DNA of 64,000 bases from positions 29,263 through 93,262 of the forward strand of contig DFYY01000027.1 in the NCBI GenBank assembly GCA_002383485.1, read 5' to 3'. The position numbers and the translations under genes were made by a program. Positions 35,225-44,310 of this stretch are shown here, one piece after another. The stretch's first letter is position 1, and each line of letters opens with the position of its first letter. Under the pieces are notes generated by a model. That model searched no databases. It was not told the DNA's origin and was given only the letters and a program-made list of their open reading frames with translations. The DNA is from Bacteroidales bacterium UBA4070. GTDB taxonomy: Bacteria > Bacteroidota > Bacteroidia > Bacteroidales > VadinHA17.

Positions 35225-36211
35225 TCACTGAGGCCAGATTCGCGAGACGGCTATCATCACCGCAGTAATCCAAAAGAGTATTTCAGCCAGTACCGTCCGC
35301 CTTGTAAAGGTCAGATGATTGGCTAAAATGATGGCCACCGGCAGGGAAGCGACAGCCATTACCTCAGCAGAAACTGCAGGAACCAGGACAGATGCCGCAA
35401 CACTTATTACAAACACCCATATAAACAGCTCAAAGGTCTTGCGGGACCGGATCTTGTAGGTAGGCATCTCCTTTGCGAGATAAAGCAAAGACGTCAGAAA
35501 ACTGACGGCGACAATTATCAGCAGGATTATGAGTGTGCGGCTCCAGTAGACCGCCGGTGCCCGGCTGAAAAGATTGTATCGTATGATCTCCGTCAGCTCA
35601 CCGGTGTCACCGCCGGTTATAAACCATATGGCATACATCACAATCCATGGCAACAATGCGCCAATGAACGCCAGAGTAAGCTCGCGGGCATCCGGGCTTC
35701 GGAGAACCAGTGCGCCAATGAATACCAGCAGTATAAACCAGACTGACCCTGCATAGATCAGGCCTGCTGACGATATCAGCATTGCCGCATCAAAAAAATT
35801 GAATGTCATTCCGTTCACGCGGTAGGAAGAGATCATCCTCCAGATGCCTGCAAGGATGAGCAACGATGCGGGGAGTGCAGGGTTAAGAATCATCTCACGG
35901 TGGAAAACCGAATAGAGCATCAGGTATAGCAGCCCGGGCAGATAAGTGCGCCGGGGGATAAAAAAAATCGATGTATTGAACCTTACCATTATCACTACCA
36001 CCGCCAGCACAAACAGGAAGGAGAGTATCACCGCAAGAAGGGGGTTGGCTGAGAGTGACCCGCTTATCAATCCCCAGAGGGGCATGGGAATACTGTCAGA
36101 GTCGACCGGCAGTTTTGGAGGTGAAATGAAATAATCAGCCCATAACGCCAGGGCTGCGAGTATCATGACAGATACCGGACCCGCACCCGATCCCCTGAAG
36201 AACCTGATCAT
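35225..36211 (-). CDS. DUF6427-like multi-pass membrane protein
   Basis: A 328-residue integral membrane protein with about ten hydrophobic segments and an N-terminal MIRFFRGSGAG, seen in the DUF6427 family of Bacteroidota. There are no catalytic motifs. The start overlaps the purD stop by four bases, so it is the last gene of the operon. Role unknown; membrane-associated functions such as envelope synthesis or gliding are suggested only by the company such genes keep. Confidence 0.75.
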   Translation of the reverse strand: MIRFFRGSGAGPVSVMILAALALWADYFISPPKLPVDSDSIPMPLWGLISGSLSANPLLAVILSFLFVLAVVVIMVRFNTSIFFIPRRTYLPGLLYLMLYSVFHREMILNPALPASLLILAGIWRMISSYRVNGMTFNFFDAAMLISSAGLIYAGSVWFILLVFIGALVLRSPDARELTLAFIGALLPWIVMYAIWFITGGDTGELTEIIRYNLFSRAPAVYWSRTLIILLIIVAVSFLTSLLYLAKEMPTYKIRSRKTFELFIWVFVISVAASVLVPAVSAEVMAVASLPVAIILANHLTFTRRTVLAEILFWITAVMIAVSRIWPQ

Positions 36212-37491
36212 CCGGTATACTTTTTCAGGTCAAAGCCGATGTCTCTCCTGTAGTTCATCCCTTCATAGGAGATCAGGGCAGCCGAGGTGTAGCTTTTTGA
36301 CAGAGCCTCCTCCATGGTCACACCCATCGAGGTAACGGCAATCACCCTCCCGCCGGATGTCACAAGCCGTCCATCTGATAGTGCCGTTCCGGCGTGGAAG
36401 AGAATGCTGCCTTTAACGTTTTCCGTTCCCCCGATCTCGAATCCCTTCCGGTAACTGTCAGGGTATCCTCCGGAAACAAGCATCACCGTCACAGCCGTCT
36501 CCTCAGAGATGGCAATGCTTCGCCCTGCGAGATCCCTTCTGGCAACGCCCTCGAGCAGGTCACACAGGTCACCGTCAATGCGGGGGAGTATCACCTCTGT
36601 CTCAGGGTCTCCAAGTCGGGCATTGTATTCTATCACGTAAGGTTCACCGCTTACATTCATCAGACCGAAGAAGATGAAGCCCCGGTAATCAATACCTTCA
36701 GCCCTGAGTCCTTCAACGGTCGGCCTGATAATGCGTGTCTCCACCTTCGCCAGGAATTCAGGTGTGGCAAACGGGACGGGTGAGACAGCCCCCATTCCGC
36801 CCGTGTTCTTTCCTGAATCACCCTCACCAATGCGCTTGTAATCCTTTGCCTCCGGCAATATGCGGTAGGATAATCCGTCTGTGATCACGAAGGCTGACAT
36901 CTCGATACCCTTCAGGTACTCCTCAATCACCACCTTATTGCCCGCCTTACCAAAACGCCCTCCTAGCATAGCCCGCAACTCATTGACAGCCATGTTGAAA
37001 TCATCAATTATCAGGACTCCCTTGCCTGCTGCAAGACCGTCGGCCTTCAGTACATAAGGAGGAGTGAGACCGCGCATGAAACCTATGGCCTTATCTTCAT
37101 CGGACGCGGTGAAGGTACCGTAAGCAGCCGTGGGTATGCCGTGTCTAATCATGAAGCCTTTGGCAAAATCCTTGCTGCTCTCCAGCATCGCTCCCTGCTG
37201 ACGTGGTCCGATGACAGCCACGCTCTTAAGAGCGGGATCATTCTCGATATAATCGGCAATACCCTCTGCCAGGGGTGCCTCCGGACCGACAATCACCATA
37301 TCTATGCCGTTTGCGATAATAGCCGTCCGCACTGCCTGAAAGTCAAGAGGGTCAACTGCAAGGTTTACAGCTGCTGCTTCGGTACCCGGATTACCAGGTG
37401 CAACAAAAAGCGTGAGCGGCCTGGAACTTTGTGCCAGCTTCCAGGTAATTGCGTGTTCACGTCCTCCGGAACCAAGAATAAGAATATTCAT
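36208..37491 (-). CDS. purD: Phosphoribosylamine-glycine ligase
   Basis: A 427-residue ATP-grasp enzyme that makes glycinamide ribonucleotide from phosphoribosylamine, glycine and ATP, step 2 of purine synthesis. Signatures: N-terminal MNILILGSGGREHAI, VIGPRQQGAMLESSKDFAK, the ATP-grasp YVLKADGLAAGKGV, and the GDPETEVILPR metal motif. The start at 37491 gives the family's standard MNILILGSGG; the earlier TTG at 37515 is not used. It is in the same operon as purine-related genes and overlaps the next gene by four bases. Confidence 0.97.
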   Translation of the reverse strand: MNILILGSGGREHAITWKLAQSSRPLTLFVAPGNPGTEAAAVNLAVDPLDFQAVRTAIIANGIDMVIVGPEAPLAEGIADYIENDPALKSVAVIGPRQQGAMLESSKDFAKGFMIRHGIPTAAYGTFTASDEDKAIGFMRGLTPPYVLKADGLAAGKGVLIIDDFNMAVNELRAMLGGRFGKAGNKVVIEEYLKGIEMSAFVITDGLSYRILPEAKDYKRIGEGDSGKNTGGMGAVSPVPFATPEFLAKVETRIIRPTVEGLRAEGIDYRGFIFFGLMNVSGEPYVIEYNARLGDPETEVILPRIDGDLCDLLEGVARRDLAGRSIAISEETAVTVMLVSGGYPDSYRKGFEIGGTENVKGSILFHAGTALSDGRLVTSGGRVIAVTSMGVTMEEALSKSYTSAALISYEGMNYRRDIGFDLKKYTG

Positions 37492-37539
37492 GTTCAATGT
37501 TTCTTTCCCTTTCAAAAATAGTATTTAGGATCAATAGTG

Positions 37540-38166
37540 TCAGCTCCTGCCTGAATAATCATCCACAGTCACGAATGTCCAGCCATCGCTTTGCGCCTTT
37601 TCAAGGAACCTGTCAAGATACTTAAGGACAGTGCTTGCAGGTTTGTCATGCAGCACAATAACTGATCCCGGCCTGATTCGTCTGATAAGGATATTGTAGG
37701 AAGCATCTGCATCAAGGTCCATGTCAAAGTCGTAAGGCATTATATCCCAGAACACTATCCGCATTGATCGTTCAAGAATCCGGTACTGTCTGACACGCAG
37801 CCTGCCGTATGGCGGCCGGAAGAGATTGCTGCAGGTAATATCCCTGCCCCGGAATACATCAGCACAGTAGGTCCGTACCGGAGTCTTCAGCCCGTTGAGA
37901 TGACTGAATCCGTGATTCCCGATGGCGTGGCCCTCGGAAGCAATTCTTGCAAAGAGACCGGGAGAAGCAAGTACCCGGCTCCCTGTGCAGAAAAAGGTTG
38001 CTTTGACACCATGTGAAGCAAGTATGTCAAGTATGCGGGGTGTGGACTCCGGATCCGGCCCGTCATCAAAGGTCAGGCAGAGCCTCCTGCCACCGCCACT
38101 GACAGTATATAGCGCTTCAGGATAAATGAGCGCGGCAGGCATCGGTCTGCGGTAATTCCTTATCAT
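37540..38166 (-). CDS. Polysaccharide deacetylase (NodB domain)
   Basis: A 208-residue NodB-fold deacetylase. Motif 1 is TFDDGPDPE with the catalytic/metal Asp pair; motif 2 is NHGFSH with the metal His residues; RPPYGRLR and VLHDK are motifs 3 and 5. There is no clear signal peptide. It removes acetyl from an N-acetylated sugar of a cell polymer; the exact substrate is not readable from the sequence. It overlaps the DUF2723 gene end by four bases, so both are translated from one message. Confidence 0.9.
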   Translation of the reverse strand: MIRNYRRPMPAALIYPEALYTVSGGGRRLCLTFDDGPDPESTPRILDILASHGVKATFFCTGSRVLASPGLFARIASEGHAIGNHGFSHLNGLKTPVRTYCADVFRGRDITCSNLFRPPYGRLRVRQYRILERSMRIVFWDIMPYDFDMDLDADASYNILIRRIRPGSVIVLHDKPASTVLKYLDRFLEKAQSDGWTFVTVDDYSGRS

Positions 38167-41100
38167 CTCACCGGCACCTCCCCGTAAAACCGGTTAAGCT
38201 CCGAGGAGGCGGTGTCTGCCAGTTCCGTCATGCCGAATCTCGTTGCCAGCCTGTAGATGTCAATCAGTGCCTGAAGTGAAACCGAGGCGTTGAAATCGAG
38301 ACCGTAGGATTTCCTGTCAGGCAGTGAGGCAATAAAACTGAGTGAGGCGAGAGAGTTGGCGACTATCTCGCGGAAGAGCTTTTCCGCTTCCTCCGTTTTC
38401 CCGGCAAGAGCCAACGCTTCAGCAAGATCACTGCTGAAATAGTCATAGGGCATCTTCTCCGGCGGGACTATGCTTAATCCCTTCTCCACGGCAGCTATTG
38501 CCCTGACAGTGTCACCCTCCTCAACAAGGGCAATTGCAAGCCGTGCAAACTGGCGGCGGAAGACATCAATCATTCTCCGGTTGTTCTCGTCAAGATAAAC
38601 ACCCTCCTTCTCCGCGTTACCCCACCGGAAGTGGTTCATCATATTTTCATACATCTCGCGGGTGTCAACCATGCCTGTCTCTCCCTGTGCCGGAGGATCA
38701 ATCCTTACCGGGCTCACCCGGTAGGCCATGCCTTCAAGGATGAAATAATCCTGAAGCCCTATGTATGTAGAGGCCGGTACCGTTACAGAGTAGTAGAGAG
38801 GCCTCTCCCAGTTGTTTCCTGCCACGAAGTCCATTACTGCCAGGTCATCCTTGATGGCCATCGAATTGCTGAACTTCCAGATCAGGGGTCTCAGCATGCG
38901 GTCAGCATGGTACGGTCTGACGGCGCCGGTGTTAATTACATGTGCAGAATCCACATCGACAATGAATTCCTTCACCGGAATGAAGTTGAAAAAATCACCG
39001 CGTCCCGAGAGGTCCACCTTGGCCTTCGGGTCATCAGAACCTACGAACTCCATAACCTTACGTATAGGGGTCGGTTCTTTGATTATCTCCTCAACGGGAA
39101 GCTGAACACGCTCACCCTCGACATATTTCTCAGGAGGAAGTGTAAACGGCAGGGCATTGGACTCCCAGGCTTTGCGGCTCATGGTCTCGATATAGAATCC
39201 GCTTTGCAGGTAGCTGAGGTTGGCAACACGCACATCGGTCCGGTACCCCTCCACATCCTGAATGTACCATAGCGGGAAGGAGTCATTGTCGCCGTATGTC
39301 AGCAGCACGGCATTCTGATCAACGGAGGAAAGATAGTTCGAGGCTATGTCACGCGCAGTATACCTGTCCGACCTGTCATGATCATCATAATTGCGTATTA
39401 TCATCAGGAGCGGAACAGCAGCAATTATCAATACGGCAGGAAGGATTGCCGCAGGATACTCCTTTGTTACCTTTCGAAGGAGATCATACAGGAGCATCAC
39501 GCTCATCCCTATCCAGACCGCAAAGGCATAGAATGAGCCCGCATAGGCATAATCCCTCTCTCTTGGCTGGCTTGGGTTCTGGTTGAGATATAACACGATA
39601 GCCAGGCCGGTCATGAGGAAGAGAACCGTCACAAGAGACAGTCCCTTCGGATCACGGCGGTACTGCCACCAGATGCCTGCAAGACCTGCCAGCAGCGGCA
39701 GGAGAAAATAGGCGTTTCGGGCAGGGTTGTTCCGGTTTTCCTCTGGTAGCATCGACTGGTCACCGAGCCTGGCATTGTCAATGAAAGGTATGCCGGATAT
39801 CCAGTTTCCGTCCATGACGTTGCCATTGCCCTGAACATCATTCTGGCGCCCGGAGAAGTTCCACATGAAGTATCTCATGTACATCACCCCCACCTGGTAT
39901 CTGAAGAAGAAGCGGAGGTTCTCACCGAAAGTGGGTATGGTGGCCTGCTCACTGCCGTCGCCTGACCTCAGGGTGACCTTTTTCCCCTTCACCTTTCCCC
40001 AGTATTCGTACTGCCTGATATGATCAGGCTCACTGGAGTACATCCGAGGAAAGATGGTCATGAAACGCTTGTCATACCGGTATTCGGTTGTATAATAAGG
40101 GACATACCGTCCCTCTTTTTTATTGTATCCGCCCACTTTCTTTTCAATTCCGGTGACCGGCGCCGAGTAGTAGTGACCGTACAGGAAAGGGGCCCGGGGG
40201 TATTGTGTCCGGTTGATATAATAAATGAATGAGAAGACGTCTGAAGGATCATTCTGATTCATCGGGGGATGTGCATTGGCCCGTATAATGATGAGGGCAA
40301 ATGAGGAGTAACCGAGCATCAGAACGGCTACAACCGTCATTACGAAGTTCAGGATCCTTTTTCCTTTCTTCAGTGAATACCAGATGCCTGCTACGGTGGC
40401 TGCGGTAAAGAACAGAAGATAGATATATAGCCCTGTGTTATACGGCAGACCCAGACTGTTCACAAAGAAAAGTTCGAACCATCCTGCCACCTCTACGACA
40501 CCCGGAACAAATATAAAATTAAGTACGCCGAGTATCAGGAATCCCGCAAGCAGTGCCCATATGGCACCTTTCGCAGTGACCTGGTACTTACGGAAATACC
40601 AGATGAGGACTATTACCGGCAGTGCCAGCAGATTGAGCAGGTGAACTCCAATTGATAATCCCATCAGGTAAGCTATAAGGATTATCCATCTGCCTGAGTG
40701 AGGGTCATCCGCTTCGTCATACCAGCGAAGCATTGCCCAGAAGACGGCGGCAGTGAAGAGAGAACTTGTGGCATAAACCTCACCCTCAACAGCTGAGAAC
40801 CAGAAGGTGTCAGAAAAGGCATAGGCCAGTGCGCCGGTGGCTCCTGAAGCCAGGATGGCTATTGCCTTTCCTCCTCTTACGGTCAGATCGTCACCGGTGG
40901 CGAGGCGGACGATCCTTGTGATGCTCCAGAACAGGAAGAGGATGGTAAAGGCGCTGGCGAAGGCGGAGAGTATGTTTACCATCATTGCCACCCTGGAGGT
41001 GTCACCTCCGGCGAAGAGTGTGAAGAACCGCCCCAGGAGCAGGAAGAAGGGGGCGCCGGGAGGATGGCCCACCTCGAGCCTGTAGGAACAAAGTATGAAT

Positions 41101-41216
41101 TCTCCGCAGTCCCAGAAGCTGACTGTCGGCTCGATGGTCATAAGATAGACCACGAGTGAGAGTGCAAACACCGCCCAACCTGTTATGTTGTTCCACAGTC
41201 TGAATCCTTTTGTCAT
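38163..41216 (-). CDS. DUF2723-family membrane glycosyltransferase
   Basis: A 1017-residue protein with a dozen or so membrane segments in the first half (LSLVVYLMTIEPTVSFWDCGEF at the N-terminus is a hallmark of DUF2723, with the SFWDCGEF acidic loop) and a large soluble half with TPR-like helices near the C-terminus (SLIVPPEKMPYDYFSSDLAEALALAGKTEEAEKLFREI). DUF2723 proteins resemble protein O-mannosyltransferases and modify exported proteins or glycans. The start at 41216 is chosen because it lies six bases after the previous stop and begins with MTKGFRLWNN; an earlier in-frame ATG at 41267 would overlap the previous gene. The third gene of the operon. Confidence 0.9.
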   Translation of the reverse strand: MTKGFRLWNNITGWAVFALSLVVYLMTIEPTVSFWDCGEFILCSYRLEVGHPPGAPFFLLLGRFFTLFAGGDTSRVAMMVNILSAFASAFTILFLFWSITRIVRLATGDDLTVRGGKAIAILASGATGALAYAFSDTFWFSAVEGEVYATSSLFTAAVFWAMLRWYDEADDPHSGRWIILIAYLMGLSIGVHLLNLLALPVIVLIWYFRKYQVTAKGAIWALLAGFLILGVLNFIFVPGVVEVAGWFELFFVNSLGLPYNTGLYIYLLFFTAATVAGIWYSLKKGKRILNFVMTVVAVLMLGYSSFALIIIRANAHPPMNQNDPSDVFSFIYYINRTQYPRAPFLYGHYYSAPVTGIEKKVGGYNKKEGRYVPYYTTEYRYDKRFMTIFPRMYSSEPDHIRQYEYWGKVKGKKVTLRSGDGSEQATIPTFGENLRFFFRYQVGVMYMRYFMWNFSGRQNDVQGNGNVMDGNWISGIPFIDNARLGDQSMLPEENRNNPARNAYFLLPLLAGLAGIWWQYRRDPKGLSLVTVLFLMTGLAIVLYLNQNPSQPRERDYAYAGSFYAFAVWIGMSVMLLYDLLRKVTKEYPAAILPAVLIIAAVPLLMIIRNYDDHDRSDRYTARDIASNYLSSVDQNAVLLTYGDNDSFPLWYIQDVEGYRTDVRVANLSYLQSGFYIETMSRKAWESNALPFTLPPEKYVEGERVQLPVEEIIKEPTPIRKVMEFVGSDDPKAKVDLSGRGDFFNFIPVKEFIVDVDSAHVINTGAVRPYHADRMLRPLIWKFSNSMAIKDDLAVMDFVAGNNWERPLYYSVTVPASTYIGLQDYFILEGMAYRVSPVRIDPPAQGETGMVDTREMYENMMNHFRWGNAEKEGVYLDENNRRMIDVFRRQFARLAIALVEEGDTVRAIAAVEKGLSIVPPEKMPYDYFSSDLAEALALAGKTEEAEKLFREIVANSLASLSFIASLPDRKSYGLDFNASVSLQALIDIYRLATRFGMTELADTASSELNRFYGEVPVR

Positions 41217-41221
41217 CTTTT

Positions 41222-41731
41222 TTATTTTTCGTTCTTTATAATAAACCGCCACGGCATGCTTACCCATGGCTCACCGGCATATGCAATTCCAATCCTTGGA
41301 CCGGCAACCGTTTGTGGCTGGTGTCCGGTATCTTCAATCCATATTTTTCCGGAGGTGACCAGGTCCTCCCTGTTGTATGAGCCGTCAATAGCCAGTCCTT
41401 TTGTCACGCGCCCCGGCCCTGAATAGCCGGTTACCCCCCTGATCAGCACAGCCTGGGCGCTTTCAACCGGGCCGGTCACCACATTCAGCATCCAGTGCAT
41501 TCCGTAGACAAAGTAAAGATACAAATGTCCTCCTTCCAGGAACATCGGCTCCGTTCTGGGAGTCCTTCCCCTGCTGGCATGAGAGGCCCTGTCACCGTCA
41601 GCCATGTAAGCCTCCGTCTCTGTTATCATGTACCTTTCTGATCCTGATCCGGTTACAATCTCCATTCCCGGAAGCTGCCGGGCTACAGTTACCGCATCAT
41701 TGAGGAAAAAATTCCGGTCAATTCTTGTCAT
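41222..41731 (-). CDS. 3-methyladenine DNA glycosylase (AAG/MPG family)
   Basis: A 169-residue DNA repair enzyme of the AAG/MPG type, which removes damaged purines such as 3-methyladenine and hypoxanthine. Motifs: TETEAYMADGDRASHASRGRTPR (damage-recognition and active-site loop), FVYGMHWMLNVVT and VLIRGV. At 169 residues it is a little shorter than most relatives, but both ends are intact. It starts ten bases after the deaminase stop and ends six bases before the next start, so it is co-expressed. Confidence 0.92.
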   Translation of the reverse strand: MTRIDRNFFLNDAVTVARQLPGMEIVTGSGSERYMITETEAYMADGDRASHASRGRTPRTEPMFLEGGHLYLYFVYGMHWMLNVVTGPVESAQAVLIRGVTGYSGPGRVTKGLAIDGSYNREDLVTSGKIWIEDTGHQPQTVAGPRIGIAYAGEPWVSMPWRFIIKNEK

Positions 41732-41741
41732 CAGAGGGATC

Positions 41742-42239
41742 CTAATACTGTATCTTGTCCGGGAATTCTTCCCATTTTCTTAGCACGGCATCACCCTCAC
41801 TCTCCAGGCCCCGGATCATTTCAATGGTTCTCTCACTGTTTCCGAGTGCAAGTTCCTCATAGATATGATTGTCACTGAATCCGGCTGCCGCTGCCTGGTA
41901 CCTGTCAGAGGCATATACTATCCGCCTGATGCCGGCCCAGTATATCGCACCGAGGCACATGGGGCATGGCTCGCATGAAGCATAGATGACACAGTCACTG
42001 AGGTCATGGGTACCTGATGCTTCAGCAGCCAGCCTGATGGCCATTACCTCAGCATGGGCTGTAGGATCATGACCGGGCACAACCCTGTTGCCCGAGCGTG
42101 CTACGACAATGCCATTCCTGACGATGACCGCACCGAAAGGGCCTCCGCCGTCAGACATATTCTCTTCTGCAGTACTTATTGCAAGCTTAAGGTATTTCCT
42201 GTCCTCAGTGCCAAGTTTCATTTTTGCAGTATGTGACAA
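41742..42239 (-). CDS. Cytidine-deaminase-fold purine deaminase, guanine deaminase-like
   Basis: A 165-residue zinc deaminase: HAEV with H62 and E64, and PCPMC with C92 and C95 bind zinc; VVPGHDPTAHAE is the core. The AAAGFSDNHIYEEL stretch in the C-terminal part resembles guanine deaminase rather than tRNA-adenosine deaminase. Guanine deaminase makes xanthine from guanine. An internal start at Met7 (42221) is possible. It leads the operon that ends with purD and lies divergent to rplM. Confidence 0.85.
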   Translation of the reverse strand: MSHTAKMKLGTEDRKYLKLAISTAEENMSDGGGPFGAVIVRNGIVVARSGNRVVPGHDPTAHAEVMAIRLAAEASGTHDLSDCVIYASCEPCPMCLGAIYWAGIRRIVYASDRYQAAAAGFSDNHIYEELALGNSERTIEMIRGLESEGDAVLRKWEEFPDKIQY

Positions 42240-42351
42240 TTAACAGGGTGTAAAAATAAGAAAAGAATACCGCTTTGGTATATGCACCTGGGGTATAGTA
42301 GTCAGTCACAGTCAAAAGGGGAACCGTTTAAGAAATTAAAAGTACAACATA

Positions 42352-42382
42352 TTGCTCGGAATAAAAATATATTGTATTTTTG
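42352..42382 (+). promoter_or_regulatory. Promoter of the rplM-rpsI operon
   Basis: TTG at 42352-42354, a 20-base spacer, then TATTTTTG at 42375-42382: a full match to the Bacteroidota -33/-7 pattern. It lies about 64 bases before the GTG start of rplM. Confidence 0.8.
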
Positions 42383-42385
42383 CAG

Positions 42386-42410
42386 ACCCCAAAAAAGGGG
42401 TTTTTCTTTT
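42386..42410 (+). promoter_or_regulatory. Short G/C-clamped hairpin at the 5' end of the rplM message
   Basis: ACCCC (42386-42390) pairs with GGGGT (42397-42401) around six A residues and is followed by TTTTCTTTT. It starts just after the predicted transcription start. It looks like a small intrinsic terminator, so early attenuation or a protein-binding leader is possible. Confidence 0.5.
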
Positions 42411-42445
42411 AAAAAATTCATTAATTAACAAAACCTTAGTACAAA

Positions 42446-42901
42446 GTGAACACCTTAAGCTACAAGACAGTGTCAGCCAATAAGGCGACTGTTGAGAAAG
42501 AGTGGGTACTTGTAGATGCGGAGGGTCAGACACTCGGACGTCTGGCATCTGTTGTAGCCCTGATGCTGAGGGGGAAGCACAAGACAAGCTTCACGCCTCA
42601 TGTTGACTGCGGTGATAACGTAATAGTTATCAATGCGGAAAAAATTGCGCTGACGGGAGCAAAGATGACTGACAAGGAGTATATCAGGCACACCGGTTAT
42701 CCCGGTGGCCAGAGGATCATCAAAGCTGACGAACTGATGAAGAAACATCCGACACGGCTTGTAGAGTATGCCGTCAAGGGGATGCTTCCGAAAAGCAGGC
42801 TTGGCAGCGCCATCTTCAGAAACCTTTACGTGTATGAAGGCCCTGTGCACAAGCACGAGGCTCAGCAACCCAAACTAATCGATTTAAAAACCATTAAGTA
42901 A
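42446..42901 (+). CDS. rplM: 50S ribosomal protein L13
   Basis: A 151-residue protein matching L13 throughout: N-terminal LSYKTVSANKATVEKEW, GQTLGRLAS, the KHKTSFTPHVDCGD block and the YPGGQR/AVKGMLPK tail. It starts with GTG at 42446, which fits Bacteroidota L13 proteins; a leader of about 60 bases precedes it. rpsI follows by five bases, the classic L13-S9 pair. Confidence 0.98.
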   Translation: MNTLSYKTVSANKATVEKEWVLVDAEGQTLGRLASVVALMLRGKHKTSFTPHVDCGDNVIVINAEKIALTGAKMTDKEYIRHTGYPGGQRIIKADELMKKHPTRLVEYAVKGMLPKSRLGSAIFRNLYVYEGPVHKHEAQQPKLIDLKTIK

Positions 42902-42906
42902 GAAAC

Positions 42907-43293
42907 ATGGAAGTTATCAACGCTATCGGAAGAAGGAAAGCGGCTGTTGCAAGGGTCTACCTGAGCGACGGTAAGGGACAGATCACGATCAATGACAGGG
43001 AGTACAAGCAGTATTTTCCGAACGAGATCCTGCAGTATGTTGTCCTTCAGCCCCTGAACCTTCTGGAAGTTGCCGACAAATATGACATCAGAGTCACCCT
43101 TGACGGCGGTGGATTCAAAGGTCAGGCAGAGGCGGTGCGTCTTGGGATTTCCAGGGCTCTGATCAAGATTGATCCGGAGTTCAAACCCAAGCTGAAGGCT
43201 GAAGGTTTCACCACGCGTGATCCGCGCGAGGTTGAAAGAAAGAAGCCCGGCAGACCAAAGGCCCGCAAGAGATTCCAGTTCAGCAAGCGTTAG
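42907..43293 (+). CDS. rpsI: 30S ribosomal protein S9
   Basis: A 128-residue S9: N-terminal NAIGRRKAAVARVYL, the GGGFKGQAEAVRLGISRAL core and the basic C-terminal KKPGRPKARKRFQFSKR that reaches the decoding site. It is five bases downstream of rplM. The 114-base gap to rpsB holds a probable leader. Confidence 0.98.
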   Translation: MEVINAIGRRKAAVARVYLSDGKGQITINDREYKQYFPNEILQYVVLQPLNLLEVADKYDIRVTLDGGGFKGQAEAVRLGISRALIKIDPEFKPKLKAEGFTTRDPREVERKKPGRPKARKRFQFSKR

Positions 43294-43407
43294 GAGTTCA
43301 AAGCAATTATTATAGATGCAGGTTTAGTATCTAAATTGCATTGACTTCCCGCAAGGAACTACTCTGCAATTGACTTCACAGAACGTAAACTTAACAACAC
43401 AATCAAA
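43294..43407 (+). other. Leader region before rpsB with a short direct repeat
   Basis: This stretch between rpsI and rpsB has two near-copies of GCATTGACTTC (43338-43348) and GCAATTGACTTC (43365-43376), 27 bases apart, with CCGCAAGG between. S2 messages are known to be autoregulated through leaders, but no established structure is recognised here. Confidence 0.3.
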
Positions 43408-44280
43408 ATGTCAAGAACCAATTTCAAAGAATTACTGGATGCCGGTGTGCACTTCGGGCACCTCAAGAGAAAATGGAACCCGGCAATGGCTCCCTATATA
43501 TTTATGGAGCGCAACGGCATTCATATCATTGACCTTGAAAAAACAGTTTTAAAGATAGATGAGGCCGCTGCTGCAATGAAGCAGATAGCCAAATCGGGAC
43601 GCAAAGTGCTTTTCGTTGCTACCAAGAAGCAGGCTAAGGACATCGTCGCCGAAAAGGTCGGAGCAGTCAACATGCCATTCGTGACCGAAAGATGGCCGGG
43701 CGGAATGCTCACCAACTTCCCCACCATCCGCAAAGCGGTCAAAAAGATGGGTTCAATAGACAAGATGGCAACTGACGGAACATTTGACAACCTCTCCAAG
43801 AGGGAGAAACTGCAGATAACCCGTCAGAGAGCCAAGCTTGAGAAAAACCTCGGTTCAATCGCAGACATGACCCGCCAGCCTTCAGCGCTGTTCGTGGTTG
43901 ACGTAGCCAAGGAGCATATTGCCGTTCACGAGGCAAAAAGACTCGGCATACCGGTGTTCGCAATGGTTGATACCAACTCTGACCCGTCGGATATTGACTT
44001 CGTAATACCTGCAAATGATGACGCGGCCAAGTCAATCTCACTCGTGATTGAGCTCATGTGCCAGGCTATCGCCGAAGGACTCAATGAACGCAAGGCAGAG
44101 AAGGACAAGGACAGCACCCAGTCTGAGAGGGAGCCGGCACAGGAAGGCGGCCGCAGGAGCAGGTTCAAGGCCGCAGACTACGAGGAAGAACAGCCGGTGA
44201 TGAAGGCTGACGACTCAGTGGAGGAAGAGGCTGAAAATGCTGAGGTTGCCGACGATGAGACTGCCACAGAGGAAGAATAA
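43408..44280 (+). CDS. rpsB: 30S ribosomal protein S2
   Basis: A 290-residue S2. The core is complete: LLDAGVHFGHLKRKWNPAM, MLTNFPTIRKAVKKM and the IPVFAMVDTNSDPSDIDFVIPANDDA segment. After residue about 230 comes a low-complexity, mostly acidic tail of about 60 residues (EGGRRSRF, EEEAENAEVADDETATEEE), longer than in Escherichia coli but usual in Bacteroidota. tsf follows after 30 bases. Confidence 0.98.
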   Translation: MSRTNFKELLDAGVHFGHLKRKWNPAMAPYIFMERNGIHIIDLEKTVLKIDEAAAAMKQIAKSGRKVLFVATKKQAKDIVAEKVGAVNMPFVTERWPGGMLTNFPTIRKAVKKMGSIDKMATDGTFDNLSKREKLQITRQRAKLEKNLGSIADMTRQPSALFVVDVAKEHIAVHEAKRLGIPVFAMVDTNSDPSDIDFVIPANDDAAKSISLVIELMCQAIAEGLNERKAEKDKDSTQSEREPAQEGGRRSRFKAADYEEEQPVMKADDSVEEEAENAEVADDETATEEE

Positions 44281-44310
44281 AAAATACAGAAATTAAACAG
44301 ATTTAATACT

